A DNA stretch of 64,000 nucleotides from Methylomicrobium sp. GTDB lineage: Bacteria > Pseudomonadota > Gammaproteobacteria > Methylococcales > Methylomonadaceae. The position numbers and the translations under genes were made by a program. Below the pieces are notes generated by a model, which made no database searches, was not told where the DNA came from, and worked only from the letters and a program-made list of their open reading frames with translations. Positions 17,462-25,972 of the stretch are shown here, piece after piece; the first letter of the stretch is position 1; each line of letters starts with the position of its first letter. The stretch lies in NCBI GenBank assembly GCA_018333785.1, contig JAGXSU010000025.1, forward strand, positions 40,596-104,595, read 5' to 3'.

Positions 17462-18619
17462 ATGGATAATCTCTCCGAAGTTCTAAAAATTCTAGAAGGT
17501 GCCCTGCAGCATAACGTGCGCAAGGCTGCCGATTACGCCGCGTTGCTCGCTGATAAACTGGAAGAAAAAGGCGAGGTGAAACAGGCTTCCATGATCCGGC
17601 AGAAACTTGCTCGCGTGCCCCAGGAATTATTCTCTCCAGCCAGCATGAGCCACAGCCTTCCAGTGGATTCGGAAAGCCAGCTTCACACAGTAGACGAAGA
17701 GCGTCCTAACATTACAGATATCGAGCTGGCTTTGCCGGGAAATGTTAGGATCAGACTAAATGAGTTTGTCGGATCAGTTCGTGCTGTCGAACAACTAGCT
17801 GCCGCCGGCCTGCGTCAACCAGCCAGGCTCTTTCTATACGGCCCCCCAGGATGCGGCAAAACACAGGCTGCCCGACTGATCGCCGCTGAATTAAATTTGC
17901 CACTTCTTACTGTGCGTTGCGACACTTTAGTCTCATCGCTTCTCGGGCAGACCAGTCGAAATCTACGCCGAGTGTTTGAGCATGCCGAAAACCGTCCCTG
18001 CATATTATTTCTTGATGAATTCGATGCGCTTGCAAAATCGCGTAGCAATGAACGAGAGATCGGCGAGTTACAACGAGTAGTCATTGCCCTTCTGCAGAAT
18101 ATTGATGCGCTGTCACCCGAAACACTCCTGATTGCTGCTACTAATCATGACGAGTTATTGGATCGTGCAGTTTGGCGACGCTTTGCATGGCATATTTCTA
18201 TGGGGTACCCAGATTCAGAACTGCGTGCGCAAATTTGGTCGATGAAGCTAGGGAATCGAGCGCCCGTGGAACCGTCTGCTGCTTTGTTAGCGGAGCTTTC
18301 TGAAGGACTTTCCGGCGCCACTATCGAGCATGTGGCACATGACGCTATCCGCTCTACTATTCTTCGTGGCGAATCACGAATAGATGAAGTTGATCTGCTG
18401 CGGCGCCTTGGACTCACCATTGCGATGACTCGCGGCCTGCGCCTTGACTCAAAAGAACGAGAAATTGCGTTTCTAAGAGAGTGGGCGCCGCGTCAGCTAG
18501 CCCTGCGAAAACTCGCAAATTATTATGACGTCTCGGTAAGACAAATCTCTAATGCCGCCAAAGGGGAAATTAATGACCTCAAGTATCGAAAATCCGATTC
18601 TGCTCGTTCAGCCACGTAA
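17462..18619 (+). CDS. ietA: IetA-like AAA ATPase of an IetAS pair
   Basis: A 385-residue AAA ATPase. The N-terminal helical part (residues 1-45) is followed by the ATPase: Walker A GPPGCGKT at about residues 127-134, Walker B CILFLDEFDAL with Asp185/Glu186, and sensor and arginine-finger region IAATNHDELLDRAVWRRFA. It directly precedes, and overlaps by 47 bases, a subtilisin-like protease. This ATPase plus S8 protease pair is known as IetAS, first described on Agrobacterium plasmids for stability and incompatibility and later listed among phage-defence systems. The ATPase probably controls or loads the protease. The C-terminal tail (LRKLANYYDVSVRQISNAAK) looks like a small helix-turn-helix. 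Confidence 0.87.
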   Translation: MDNLSEVLKILEGALQHNVRKAADYAALLADKLEEKGEVKQASMIRQKLARVPQELFSPASMSHSLPVDSESQLHTVDEERPNITDIELALPGNVRIRLNEFVGSVRAVEQLAAAGLRQPARLFLYGPPGCGKTQAARLIAAELNLPLLTVRCDTLVSSLLGQTSRNLRRVFEHAENRPCILFLDEFDALAKSRSNEREIGELQRVVIALLQNIDALSPETLLIAATNHDELLDRAVWRRFAWHISMGYPDSELRAQIWSMKLGNRAPVEPSAALLAELSEGLSGATIEHVAHDAIRSTILRGESRIDEVDLLRRLGLTIAMTRGLRLDSKEREIAFLREWAPRQLALRKLANYYDVSVRQISNAAKGEINDLKYRKSDSARSAT

Positions 18620-20864
18620 ACAAGATCTAAAGCAGCGCATCATTGAGGGTTTTGGCGAACCCAAGGAAATCGTCGAAGTCACGCCTACCTTCCGGAATGC
18701 ATTGGTTTCACGCATTGTAAGAGCAGCACAAGAACTACAACGTAGCTTTACAGATTATCCAACCATCCCAGCGGTAGTTGCTCTCCGGTTGCATGTTGAG
18801 GCAATGGCAAAATCACACCGGCCAATGTTACTGTTGGAGCGCGTTGGGATGCTACCTATTGGTACACGGCAATTCGGTGAATTATTACTTCCTGCGACGA
18901 CCGGCAGCCTAAAGCACTTATCCGAGATCGTGGAAAATAATGATTCAAAGGCAATTCGAGCAAATCTATCAGCCATTGCCGAAATTTTCCCGTGGAGCAT
19001 CAACGATGTCCTAGGTTGGAATGAGCTTGACGAAAAAGACGCAAGCGCGTTGAACCTCGCAGCATGGATCGAAGCAGATAAACCAATACTAATTGAACGT
19101 TTCATTAGTGATGAAAAAACGACAGATAGTGCTCTTGCAACAGTCGTTAACTTAAAGTTGCAGCAAATTAATGCAAAGATTGGCACAACGATACCGAAGA
19201 CATTAGGTGAAACTTCGGTTTTTATCCGCATATCCTCACTTGATGATGCAATGCTACTTGCCGCATGTCCAGCAGTGAGAAGGATTGCTCCCGTGGACGA
19301 ATTTTCTCCGATCGAAGTCCGACCACAGATGTTTGCTCTGCTTGGTGATGCCCCAGCAGATTTGTTACCACCGCCGGAGCCTGATCTTCCAGTAGTTGCA
19401 ATTGTGGATAGTGGTATCCAAAAAAACGATACTATCCTTAAATCATGGATTGCAGCGAGGGAAACTTTCGTATTGCCACCGGATACTGATCATCTTCACG
19501 GCACCTTCGTTGCTGGATTGGTGACCGGTGCGAGAGTGCTAAATAATGATGATTCTCTGTTTCCCGTGGCAAGATCAAAAGTGCTTGATGTAGCTACCCT
19601 CTCTACCGGTCTGACGACCGCCGATGAACTTCTTCTCAACATAGAGACCGCAATTAAAGGCAATCCGGATGTTAAAGTTTGGAATTGTTCTTTTGGCTCC
19701 AAGGTACCAGGACATGCTGAATTGTTCGGTCAGTTTGCCCAAGATTTAGATATATTGTCCGATAAGCACAGCGTGTTATTTGTCATTTCCTCCGGTAATT
19801 ATGAGACATTACCTCTGCGAAACTGGCCTCCTAGCGCCGATCTCGGCGGTATGGACAGAATCAGCCAACCTGCAGAAGCCTTGCGTGCAATTACAGTTGG
19901 TTCAGTAGCCCATAAACCCTCCTTGGTACAACCAAATGATCCTTCGCCATTTTCCCGGAGAGGACCAGGCGCTGCAAGAACGCCGAAACCAGATGTTGTA
20001 CATCACGGAGGTAATTGCTCTAGCAATGGTGAATTCTTTGGCTCCGGTATTCGCTCATTCCTTCCTGGTGGAAAACTCGGAGAGTCGATCGGCACAAGTT
20101 TCTCTACACCTTTAGTATCGACTCTTGCTGCTAATGTATGGCAGACGCTTGACAGACGTGGTCACTCAGCTAACCCGGAGATCGTCAAGGCGCTGATGAT
20201 CCACGCGGCAGCGCTGACATCCCCTTTGCGTAAAACCGATGAGCGAGATTACTATGGCTTCGGTATCCCGAATTCTGTGCTTGATGTTTTATTTTGCGCA
20301 CCCGATACTTTCACCTTAATGTTCGACGCTGAACTTTACGACGGAATTTATTGGGAAAAAACGCCATTCCCTGTTCCTGCCTGTCTCCATTCAAGCGGCA
20401 CTCATCTTAGGGCGGAAATTTTAATGACCTTAGTGTATTCCCCGCCTTTAGATGGTAAGCATGGCGCCGAATATGTTCGAGCTAATGTCGATGCTTCATT
20501 CGGTAATTACGATCCAGACGACGACGGTGAACTGCATCATCACGGGTTAGTACCACTTGATGCGCCTCGGCGAGAAGACTTATACGAGAAAGCTATGGTT
20601 GATCACGGTTTTAAGTGGTCTCCTGTAAAGGTCTATCACGGTCGATTTCCTCGCGGTAAGGCCGGAAGAAATTTCCGTTTGAAGCTTGAGCTACTACGGC
20701 GTGCTGGTGAGCCGTCGCGACGGGAGCCGCAACGCGCTACTGTTATCCTCAGTTTTAGGGCGCTTGAAAAGGGGCAGCCGGTATATGCCGATGGCCTTCG
20801 TGCTTTGCGTGCTGCGAACTGGGTGTCGAACGCGTTAGCAAACCACGAAGTTATCCGACTTTGA
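18573..20864 (+). CDS. ietS: IetS-like subtilase (S8 family serine protease)
   Basis: A subtilisin-like protease of 763 residues from the ATG at 18573 (MTSSIENP), which has GGGG just upstream; an ATG at 18552 is also in frame. The catalytic triad is visible: Asp279 in AIVDSGIQ, His309 in DHLHGTFVAG and Ser509 in GTSFSTPLVS, with the oxyanion Asn region in VISSGNYE. There is no signal peptide, so it acts inside the cell. The N-terminal 270 residues are probably regulatory and the C-terminal 200 a substrate or partner domain. It overlaps ietA, so the pair is coupled. It is likely activated by infection or by loss of the plasmid. Confidence 0.88.
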   Translation: MTSSIENPILLVQPRKQDLKQRIIEGFGEPKEIVEVTPTFRNALVSRIVRAAQELQRSFTDYPTIPAVVALRLHVEAMAKSHRPMLLLERVGMLPIGTRQFGELLLPATTGSLKHLSEIVENNDSKAIRANLSAIAEIFPWSINDVLGWNELDEKDASALNLAAWIEADKPILIERFISDEKTTDSALATVVNLKLQQINAKIGTTIPKTLGETSVFIRISSLDDAMLLAACPAVRRIAPVDEFSPIEVRPQMFALLGDAPADLLPPPEPDLPVVAIVDSGIQKNDTILKSWIAARETFVLPPDTDHLHGTFVAGLVTGARVLNNDDSLFPVARSKVLDVATLSTGLTTADELLLNIETAIKGNPDVKVWNCSFGSKVPGHAELFGQFAQDLDILSDKHSVLFVISSGNYETLPLRNWPPSADLGGMDRISQPAEALRAITVGSVAHKPSLVQPNDPSPFSRRGPGAARTPKPDVVHHGGNCSSNGEFFGSGIRSFLPGGKLGESIGTSFSTPLVSTLAANVWQTLDRRGHSANPEIVKALMIHAAALTSPLRKTDERDYYGFGIPNSVLDVLFCAPDTFTLMFDAELYDGIYWEKTPFPVPACLHSSGTHLRAEILMTLVYSPPLDGKHGAEYVRANVDASFGNYDPDDDGELHHHGLVPLDAPRREDLYEKAMVDHGFKWSPVKVYHGRFPRGKAGRNFRLKLELLRRAGEPSRREPQRATVILSFRALEKGQPVYADGLRALRAANWVSNALANHEVIRL

Positions 20865-21041
20865 TATCTATGCATCCAAAAGGCTGAATTGAGCATATGC
20901 AGCGCGCCCTTCACTGTGATAATAGGCACATATTAGTCCTGGCTGAGTACGGACGATTTAATATGTTATTTACCATCAGCAGGGGCTTGCAAATACGAAT
21001 AGATCTCAGTTTGCTGAAAATATCCATATCTATCTTGTTCG

Positions 21042-21332
21042 TTGGTCGAATTTTGCTACCCTGTAGCCGATGACGCCGATTACAGTGATGAATCAGAAAT
21101 TCATCAAAGAAATGGATTTTTTGGTGTTAGCGACAGACCAGCCCCAGTGTCACAAAACCAAAGAAACAAAAACCAACAAGATTATTTTAATGGCTACACA
21201 CCAGATTCCATTGCGAATTTTCTAATCCTCCTGCAGCCACAGCTAGGCAATCAACAACCCGTTTTGATCGACGAAGATTTTATCTACGAAAATGCCAGCG
21301 ACGAATACATGCTTTATGGAATTCAGGAATGA
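21042..21332 (+). CDS. Possible small hypothetical protein, weak
   Basis: A 96-codon frame starting at TTG, rich in Asn, Gln and Asp (SQNQRNKNQQDYFNGY), with no clear ribosome-binding site and no known motif. It ends nine bases before the convergent ThiF gene. It may be a gene remnant; I list it because the frame is open in an otherwise empty stretch and the composition is protein-like. Confidence 0.22.
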   Translation: MVEFCYPVADDADYSDESEIHQRNGFFGVSDRPAPVSQNQRNKNQQDYFNGYTPDSIANFLILLQPQLGNQQPVLIDEDFIYENASDEYMLYGIQE

Positions 21333-21341
21333 CCAATATTT

Positions 21342-22091
21342 TTAGAGAATATTGATCGGTGTTTGGGCGCCTTTTCGGATATCCACAAAAGCCCCTTGAT
21401 GATTTAATCCGCCATGCCGCAATAACGACCAGATCAACTGCATAGCCACGTTTGCGATTGCACGGTTGATAGGCAAATCCTGATTGGACAAGGCTACTTC
21501 CATGCTGCATGACGGGGTATTGTTATCCACCATGCCATCCAGCTCGGGGTAGAAATCAAACACTGAAGGCAGCTTGATTGGATTCTCGTTGGCATGCCCA
21601 AGCCTTCCTAAAATGACTTGACCCGTGCTCTCGCCGTTACCGGTATCCAGCCATAGGCATCTTGAATACAGATTATTTTGGCACTTTGCCAAGTCAGCTC
21701 GGAATTGCGCCACATCAACACAGGTAATCAATAAATCGCAGTTCATGCCGCTGCAATCTTCATTGATATCTAACATGCGTGGCATGGCCACCCAATCACG
21801 GCCATACAGATAATTGATCCTTTGGATTGTAATGGTTGCCTTGTTCTGGCCTAAATCGGCGGGGTAAAAGGCTTGACGGCCTATATTGGGTCTTTCAACC
21901 ACGTCTCCGTCCCATGCCGTCACATGCAGGCCAGGATGACCAAGTTCTCGGATAGCGTAATCAATTCTGGCCAGACTGGCTAAGACCTCAGAGCCGGTGC
22001 CACCGACACCGATTAAACAGATTTTGACGGGCTTACGAAGCCAATGGTCTGGAGTGCAGAATTTGAAGGACTTGATGGAACTGGTTGTCAT
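21342..22091 (-). CDS. PRTRC system ThiF-family protein
   Basis: A 249-residue E1-like/ThiF adenylation protein. The nucleotide-binding loop is CLIGVGGTGSEVLASLA near residue 25, followed by HVTAWDGDVVERPNIGRQAF, the 'DxDxVexsNlxRQ' block of the family. A Cys near the centre (LLITCVDVAQFRADLAKC) and another (NNTPSCSMEVAL) may serve as the acceptor. In PRTRC cassettes this protein accompanies a JAB-domain protein (A), hinting at a ubiquitin-like conjugation and removal pair. Here it is separated from protein A by a 5-kb insertion that carries the OLD nuclease. Confidence 0.88.
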   Translation of the reverse strand: MTTSSIKSFKFCTPDHWLRKPVKICLIGVGGTGSEVLASLARIDYAIRELGHPGLHVTAWDGDVVERPNIGRQAFYPADLGQNKATITIQRINYLYGRDWVAMPRMLDINEDCSGMNCDLLITCVDVAQFRADLAKCQNNLYSRCLWLDTGNGESTGQVILGRLGHANENPIKLPSVFDFYPELDGMVDNNTPSCSMEVALSNQDLPINRAIANVAMQLIWSLLRHGGLNHQGAFVDIRKGAQTPINIL

Positions 22092-22346
22092 GGATTACCG
22101 ATTAAAAGATCGTTTAGTTACCAATCTTTTAACACCGTCGATTGATCATGCAAGCCAACTTTACCAGTCGATTAAAATAGGGTTTGGACGCAGGTTGACA
22201 GGAGCTAATCCGTCGACTTATGTAAGATTGACGCCGATTAGCGGCTATCGGCCCGTTACGGTCGATCACTCCGTCTGATTGAACGCTGGCAATTTTGTTT
22301 TGACCGGGTCACCGCTTCCTCCCACTTACCAGAACAGATTAAACAG

Positions 22347-24305
22347 TCAGAATGCGTCACTGACACGTTTAAACAGCTTATCAAAAATCGCAAGCTCTTC
22401 TGGCTTAAGTGACTCACTCGTCAGCATTGGTAAAGCCGCTTGAGCAACACGGTAATGATTAAAGCCACCATCTTTAAGCAAAGTAATTCCATTTTGTTTT
22501 AGCCATTTATTAATGCGTTCAACAATTCTCGGGTGATCACCAAGTTCTTCAACTGTAAGTGTTTTGCCTTTTAATTCCTTAGCATAAGACGCATTAAAGG
22601 CATCAATATAAAGTTCTGAAGGGAGTAAATCCTCGATATCCGCTTCATTCGCGGACTCATCCAGGAACATCGAGAAATCTAGCACTCGTTTCCTCTCTAT
22701 CAATCGTTGTCGAATCAAATCTTCAAGTTTCTGATGAGGTGTACTTGCTCGATCATGTAGAACAGCAATTTTAAGTTTGTTTGCTCCAAGTAAGGCCACA
22801 AATGTTGCAAGCTTATCTAATCCGCCTACAGGTACTAAGATGGCGTCATTAAGCCCCTGCTTACCATTTGCTTCCAATACTGAACCCATGTGCTGCAACA
22901 AAATCAAATCGGCGGGACCTTCGACTAAAAGATTCTTTTTAGCTATAAACAGATTTTGTGCAATCGAATAACCGAGAGCAGCTTGTAACGGGAAAACACT
23001 TTCGTCTGATGAACCAGCCAACTCGCGGGTAATCTTTGTTCCCTCTTTGACTCGATCCTCAACCACACGAACATCTTCAAGATAAGCACTATCGACCATA
23101 AAAGGAGAATGCGTCGTGTAAATTATCTGATGTTGCTCGGATAACTCTCGAATGTAGGCAAGAAAGTCGGCTTGAGCTAATGCGTGCAGGTTCAAACCTG
23201 GTTCATCCAGTAACAGTATCAGGTCATTATTTGTATTCACTCGGGATTTAACAGCATCAAACCAAACCAGAAAGCTAAAAAACCAGATAAATCCCTTGCT
23301 TCGTTGATCAAAGGGTACAGTCACGCCATGCCGTCTGTTTTTGATGCGTATGTATAGATTTACCCCGTTGTTGTATGGTGGAGCATCCTTTGAATCAGCT
23401 TTAAGATCGAATTCAACATCAAGGTCTTGATTCTGTTTCCAAAAGTCAAAAACCTTCTGAGTAATGTCTAAACCTATGGCTTCCAGTTCGGCCTTAGCAG
23501 TCTCATAACCTTCATCACTGATCAAATCTTTAAGCGAAGTACCTGCTAATTCCAATAGACCAAGTGCTGTTTCGTCGGCATCTGTCAGTTGCCCAGCGGA
23601 TTGGCGTTGTTGCAATGAAGGCAAGTTTATTTTGCCTTCGAGCAATTTGTAGTCATCAAAATACAAAAATTTTGGCATTGCTGGAGACAAATACGTTTGC
23701 CAGATGTGCCCTTCTACCAACCCCAAACTACTAGATTTAGGCTCCCAGCTTCGCCATTGAGCCGCGAAAATAGCTAACTTGTTGTCGGGTGAGAGTCCCA
23801 ACTCATCAATCCTATTTAATACATCTGCTAGTGTTTCAGCATCCTTAAAAACATCCTTTGCATGCTCCAAATCGATCAGTGGTTTTTGTATTGCGGAAAG
23901 TGCAGCCTTCTGGTCGATATCAAACCCGATGGTACTAGTGTTTCCGATAGTCGTGCTGCGAGTAAAGGTAGTCTGTGGAGCTACAATCGCTACACCACCA
24001 AAAACCCCTTTATTTATCTTATCGGCTAAAGCTTCCTCTATGCGTAAAGTGAGCTCTACTACTTTCTGATAGTTTTGTGCTTCATGTTGCTGACGGTAAC
24101 GAGTGAATTCTTTTCGGGGATAGTCAGCTACATAGTTGTACTTTGCTGTGCCTAATGGCATTGACTTGTGCAGTGCTTCAAGAAAGGCCGTCTTACCAGA
24201 CTCATTCTTGCCGACTAGTACTGTTACATGATTACTAAGATCAACTGGCGTTGAATCATCAATCGATTTGTACTTCCAAACTTGGGCTTTGATGAGGGTA
24301 AGCAT
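22347..24305 (-). CDS. OLD-family ATP-dependent nuclease (AAA plus TOPRIM)
   Basis: A 652-residue protein. The N-terminal ABC/SMC-like ATPase has Walker A VLVGKNESGKTAFLEAL near residue 35 and Walker B LILLLDEPGLNLHALAQADF near residue 365. The C-terminal TOPRIM nuclease begins with KNLLVEGPADLILLQHM, giving the conserved Glu, then Asp-containing blocks (LKIAVLHDRAS). OLD proteins are nucleases used against phage, alone or with partners. No UvrD-like gene is adjacent, so this is not a Gabija pair. It lies inside the PRTRC cassette, between ThiF and protein A, and looks like inserted cargo. Confidence 0.85.
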   Translation of the reverse strand: MLTLIKAQVWKYKSIDDSTPVDLSNHVTVLVGKNESGKTAFLEALHKSMPLGTAKYNYVADYPRKEFTRYRQQHEAQNYQKVVELTLRIEEALADKINKGVFGGVAIVAPQTTFTRSTTIGNTSTIGFDIDQKAALSAIQKPLIDLEHAKDVFKDAETLADVLNRIDELGLSPDNKLAIFAAQWRSWEPKSSSLGLVEGHIWQTYLSPAMPKFLYFDDYKLLEGKINLPSLQQRQSAGQLTDADETALGLLELAGTSLKDLISDEGYETAKAELEAIGLDITQKVFDFWKQNQDLDVEFDLKADSKDAPPYNNGVNLYIRIKNRRHGVTVPFDQRSKGFIWFFSFLVWFDAVKSRVNTNNDLILLLDEPGLNLHALAQADFLAYIRELSEQHQIIYTTHSPFMVDSAYLEDVRVVEDRVKEGTKITRELAGSSDESVFPLQAALGYSIAQNLFIAKKNLLVEGPADLILLQHMGSVLEANGKQGLNDAILVPVGGLDKLATFVALLGANKLKIAVLHDRASTPHQKLEDLIRQRLIERKRVLDFSMFLDESANEADIEDLLPSELYIDAFNASYAKELKGKTLTVEELGDHPRIVERINKWLKQNGITLLKDGGFNHYRVAQAALPMLTSESLKPEELAIFDKLFKRVSDAF

Positions 24306-24685
24306 TATTCTTCTTTATCCATTGCTATTAGACGACACTGTATTTTAATTTACAGACCTGCATCCAGACTAAGTAGGCAGTCAAAACAGAATTTTGAAAT
24401 CTGGTTTTAGATTAAGAATGCCATTCAAAATTTATGGGCATTTCTATCGATTTTCAAGTGTTACATTTTCAAAGTTTTCGATCCATCCGTGGGGTAGCGT
24501 GCGGTGCTGAATACCGGCTTTCAGAATGAGAAATTTATGATCTTCGCACAAACGTGTTGACCGGCAGAAAGTGGCTCAAAATCCTATTAGAACTCTCTTT
24601 TTTCATCCGCATTTGGTTGTGTGCAATAATTGGTCGGGAGTCAGAATATTGGTAGCAACAAATTTTTAGCCAGGACGAATAATTA
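24306..24685. other. Intergenic region upstream of the OLD gene
   Basis: About 380 A+T-rich bases between the OLD gene (minus) and a small plus-strand gene. It should contain both promoters. I see no repeat, gene fragment or strong hairpin. Confidence 0.4.
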
Positions 24686-25012
24686 ATGAATCTCAACCAA
24701 AACCCAACCAAAGAACAGCTAAAAGCTTTATTTTCCTCTTGCAACGATACCATCGGCCATCATGTGCTTTGGGTAGCCATGAATGGTGACGTGGCTTTGA
24801 CTCCACTCCCAAGCGAAATAAATCCAGTTGGATTTGATCAAACAAACCCGGACCTAATGTTGCGTTATGAAACCTTCGTGCAAGGCAATGGCTATGTCGG
24901 CCAGAAAGCTGCCGAGGATGAAAAGTTCGTGGACAGAATTTTCAAAAGTTTGCAGAGTGAATGGTCGACCGTTACGGAGAAATCGCCACAGCGTTACGTT
25001 GATTTTTTCTGA
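24686..25012 (+). CDS. Hypothetical protein (108 aa)
   Basis: A small soluble protein (MNLNQNPTKEQLKALFSSCN at its start) with an AGGA sequence about ten bases before the ATG. It has a regular mix of helices and strands and no low-complexity stretches, so coding is plausible. Its 3' end overlaps the convergent small gene at 24994 by 19 bases. No family recognised. Confidence 0.55.
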   Translation: MNLNQNPTKEQLKALFSSCNDTIGHHVLWVAMNGDVALTPLPSEINPVGFDQTNPDLMLRYETFVQGNGYVGQKAAEDEKFVDRIFKSLQSEWSTVTEKSPQRYVDFF

Positions 25013-25182
25013 GTTTGTTTCTCCTGGGCAGCAACATTGATCCAGTTTTTTCGCTCAAAATCTACGGTGATACGATCGGTTGAGATTTTCCCATCGCAAA
25101 GCTTGAGATCGATTTCAACCGGCTTGGCTCCCATTTCTTCTGCGGCTTTATACAGATCGTCAAAATCTACATTCAATTTCAT
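24994..25182 (-). CDS. Small hypothetical protein (62 aa)
   Basis: A 62-residue protein (MKLNVDFDDLYKAAEEMGAK at its start) three bases downstream of the nucleotidyltransferase-like gene, so the two are probably co-transcribed. The start resembles that of short plasmid proteins and of the N-terminus of some nuclease-like plasmid proteins, but the length here does not allow an assignment. The charged C-terminus (QEKQTQKKST) looks natural rather than frameshifted. Confidence 0.5.
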   Translation of the reverse strand: MKLNVDFDDLYKAAEEMGAKPVEIDLKLCDGKISTDRITVDFERKNWINVAAQEKQTQKKST

Positions 25183-25185
25183 GGT

Positions 25186-25704
25186 CTAACTTTCGATCTG
25201 TGTTTTGAAATCGTTTCGCGGATACAGCATTATCCTTGGATGGGCAAGATTGCCATCAACCACGTACTCGTGAAATCTGACCATCTTGCTACTTCCCCTG
25301 ATACTTCGAAGCGCCGTTATTCTTGAAGAAACAGCCGTATACACCCCACAACTTCTCAAATAGCCTTTGTCCGTCTTGCCTAACCGGAACTTTACAAAAG
25401 ACCTATCCGATCTTTTCTTTCTATCATTAACGAAGCCAGCCATCGATTTTTTGCTTTTCCAGTTTGCAAACTGCATTAAACCGCATTCGTGTCCGTCTAT
25501 CAGAATATCCACATCATTTGGATTTTCACATCCCTTTGCTGTAGAGCCGAACAGCCACATGCGCTTGATTCTAAAAGCCGTGAATTCGCATTCCGGTGTG
25601 CCAATAATGCCGTTACACTTTTTCACTCGTTCTGCTATTTCCAAGGCTGTTTTTATCGCTGTCGTCCGTTTCAAGCCAAAATCTCCCGCGACTTCTTTTC
25701 CCAT
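25186..25704 (-). CDS. Nucleotidyltransferase-domain protein
   Basis: A 172-residue protein with the pol-beta nucleotidyltransferase signature: LFGSTAKGCENPNDVDILID at about residues 52-71, giving the Gly-Ser pair and two metal-binding Asp residues. The rest is basic (KSKKSMAGFVNDRKKRSDRS) and may bind nucleic acid. Proteins of this type occur as antitoxin-like MNT partners or as housekeeping plasmid proteins. No HEPN partner is seen next to it. It overlaps the Cys-rich gene upstream by 34 bases and is in the same operon. Confidence 0.6.
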   Translation of the reverse strand: MGKEVAGDFGLKRTTAIKTALEIAERVKKCNGIIGTPECEFTAFRIKRMWLFGSTAKGCENPNDVDILIDGHECGLMQFANWKSKKSMAGFVNDRKKRSDRSFVKFRLGKTDKGYLRSCGVYTAVSSRITALRSIRGSSKMVRFHEYVVDGNLAHPRIMLYPRNDFKTQIES

Positions 25705-25970
25705 GCCTCATCCGTTGGCGTGTCAAGCAAACCAATCCGATGAAAAACCTCTAACTGGAAATCTCGTGCACCACGACACAGATGGTCTTCTTTTTTGCCA
25801 TGAAGTCTAGGGTGGTGGCATATCTGCGATGCTTCCGTTAAGCATCGACGCCTAACCATATCGGCAATATCCGGCGCAGCCTCACGTCCATTCTCATCCT
25901 TGCTGAATGGACACGTCGGGCATTTGCCTTTCATTACTGGCCAGCCGGAAATATTGGTTGAATTGTGCAT
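25671..25970 (-). CDS. Cys-rich small protein (99 aa)
   Basis: A 99-residue protein with a conserved-looking cysteine pattern: KCPTCPFSKDENG, then RRRCLTEASQICHHPRLHGK and HLCRGARDFQ, ending in LDTPTDEAW. I know similar proteins from phages and plasmids, where they are annotated as hypothetical; the Cys/His spacing suggests metal or Fe-S binding. The ATG at 25970 is two bases after the previous gene's stop, so translation is probably coupled. An internal ATG at 25934 is an alternative start. Confidence 0.6.
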   Translation of the reverse strand: MHNSTNISGWPVMKGKCPTCPFSKDENGREAAPDIADMVRRRCLTEASQICHHPRLHGKKEDHLCRGARDFQLEVFHRIGLLDTPTDEAWEKKSREILA

Positions 25971-25972
25971 AC

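Noticed and set aside
6645..24305. OLD nuclease plus UvrD-like helicase as a Gabija system
   Set aside because: The two genes are about 14 kb apart. The helicase is coupled to a KfrA-like gene and a recombinase, and the OLD gene has no adjacent UvrD.
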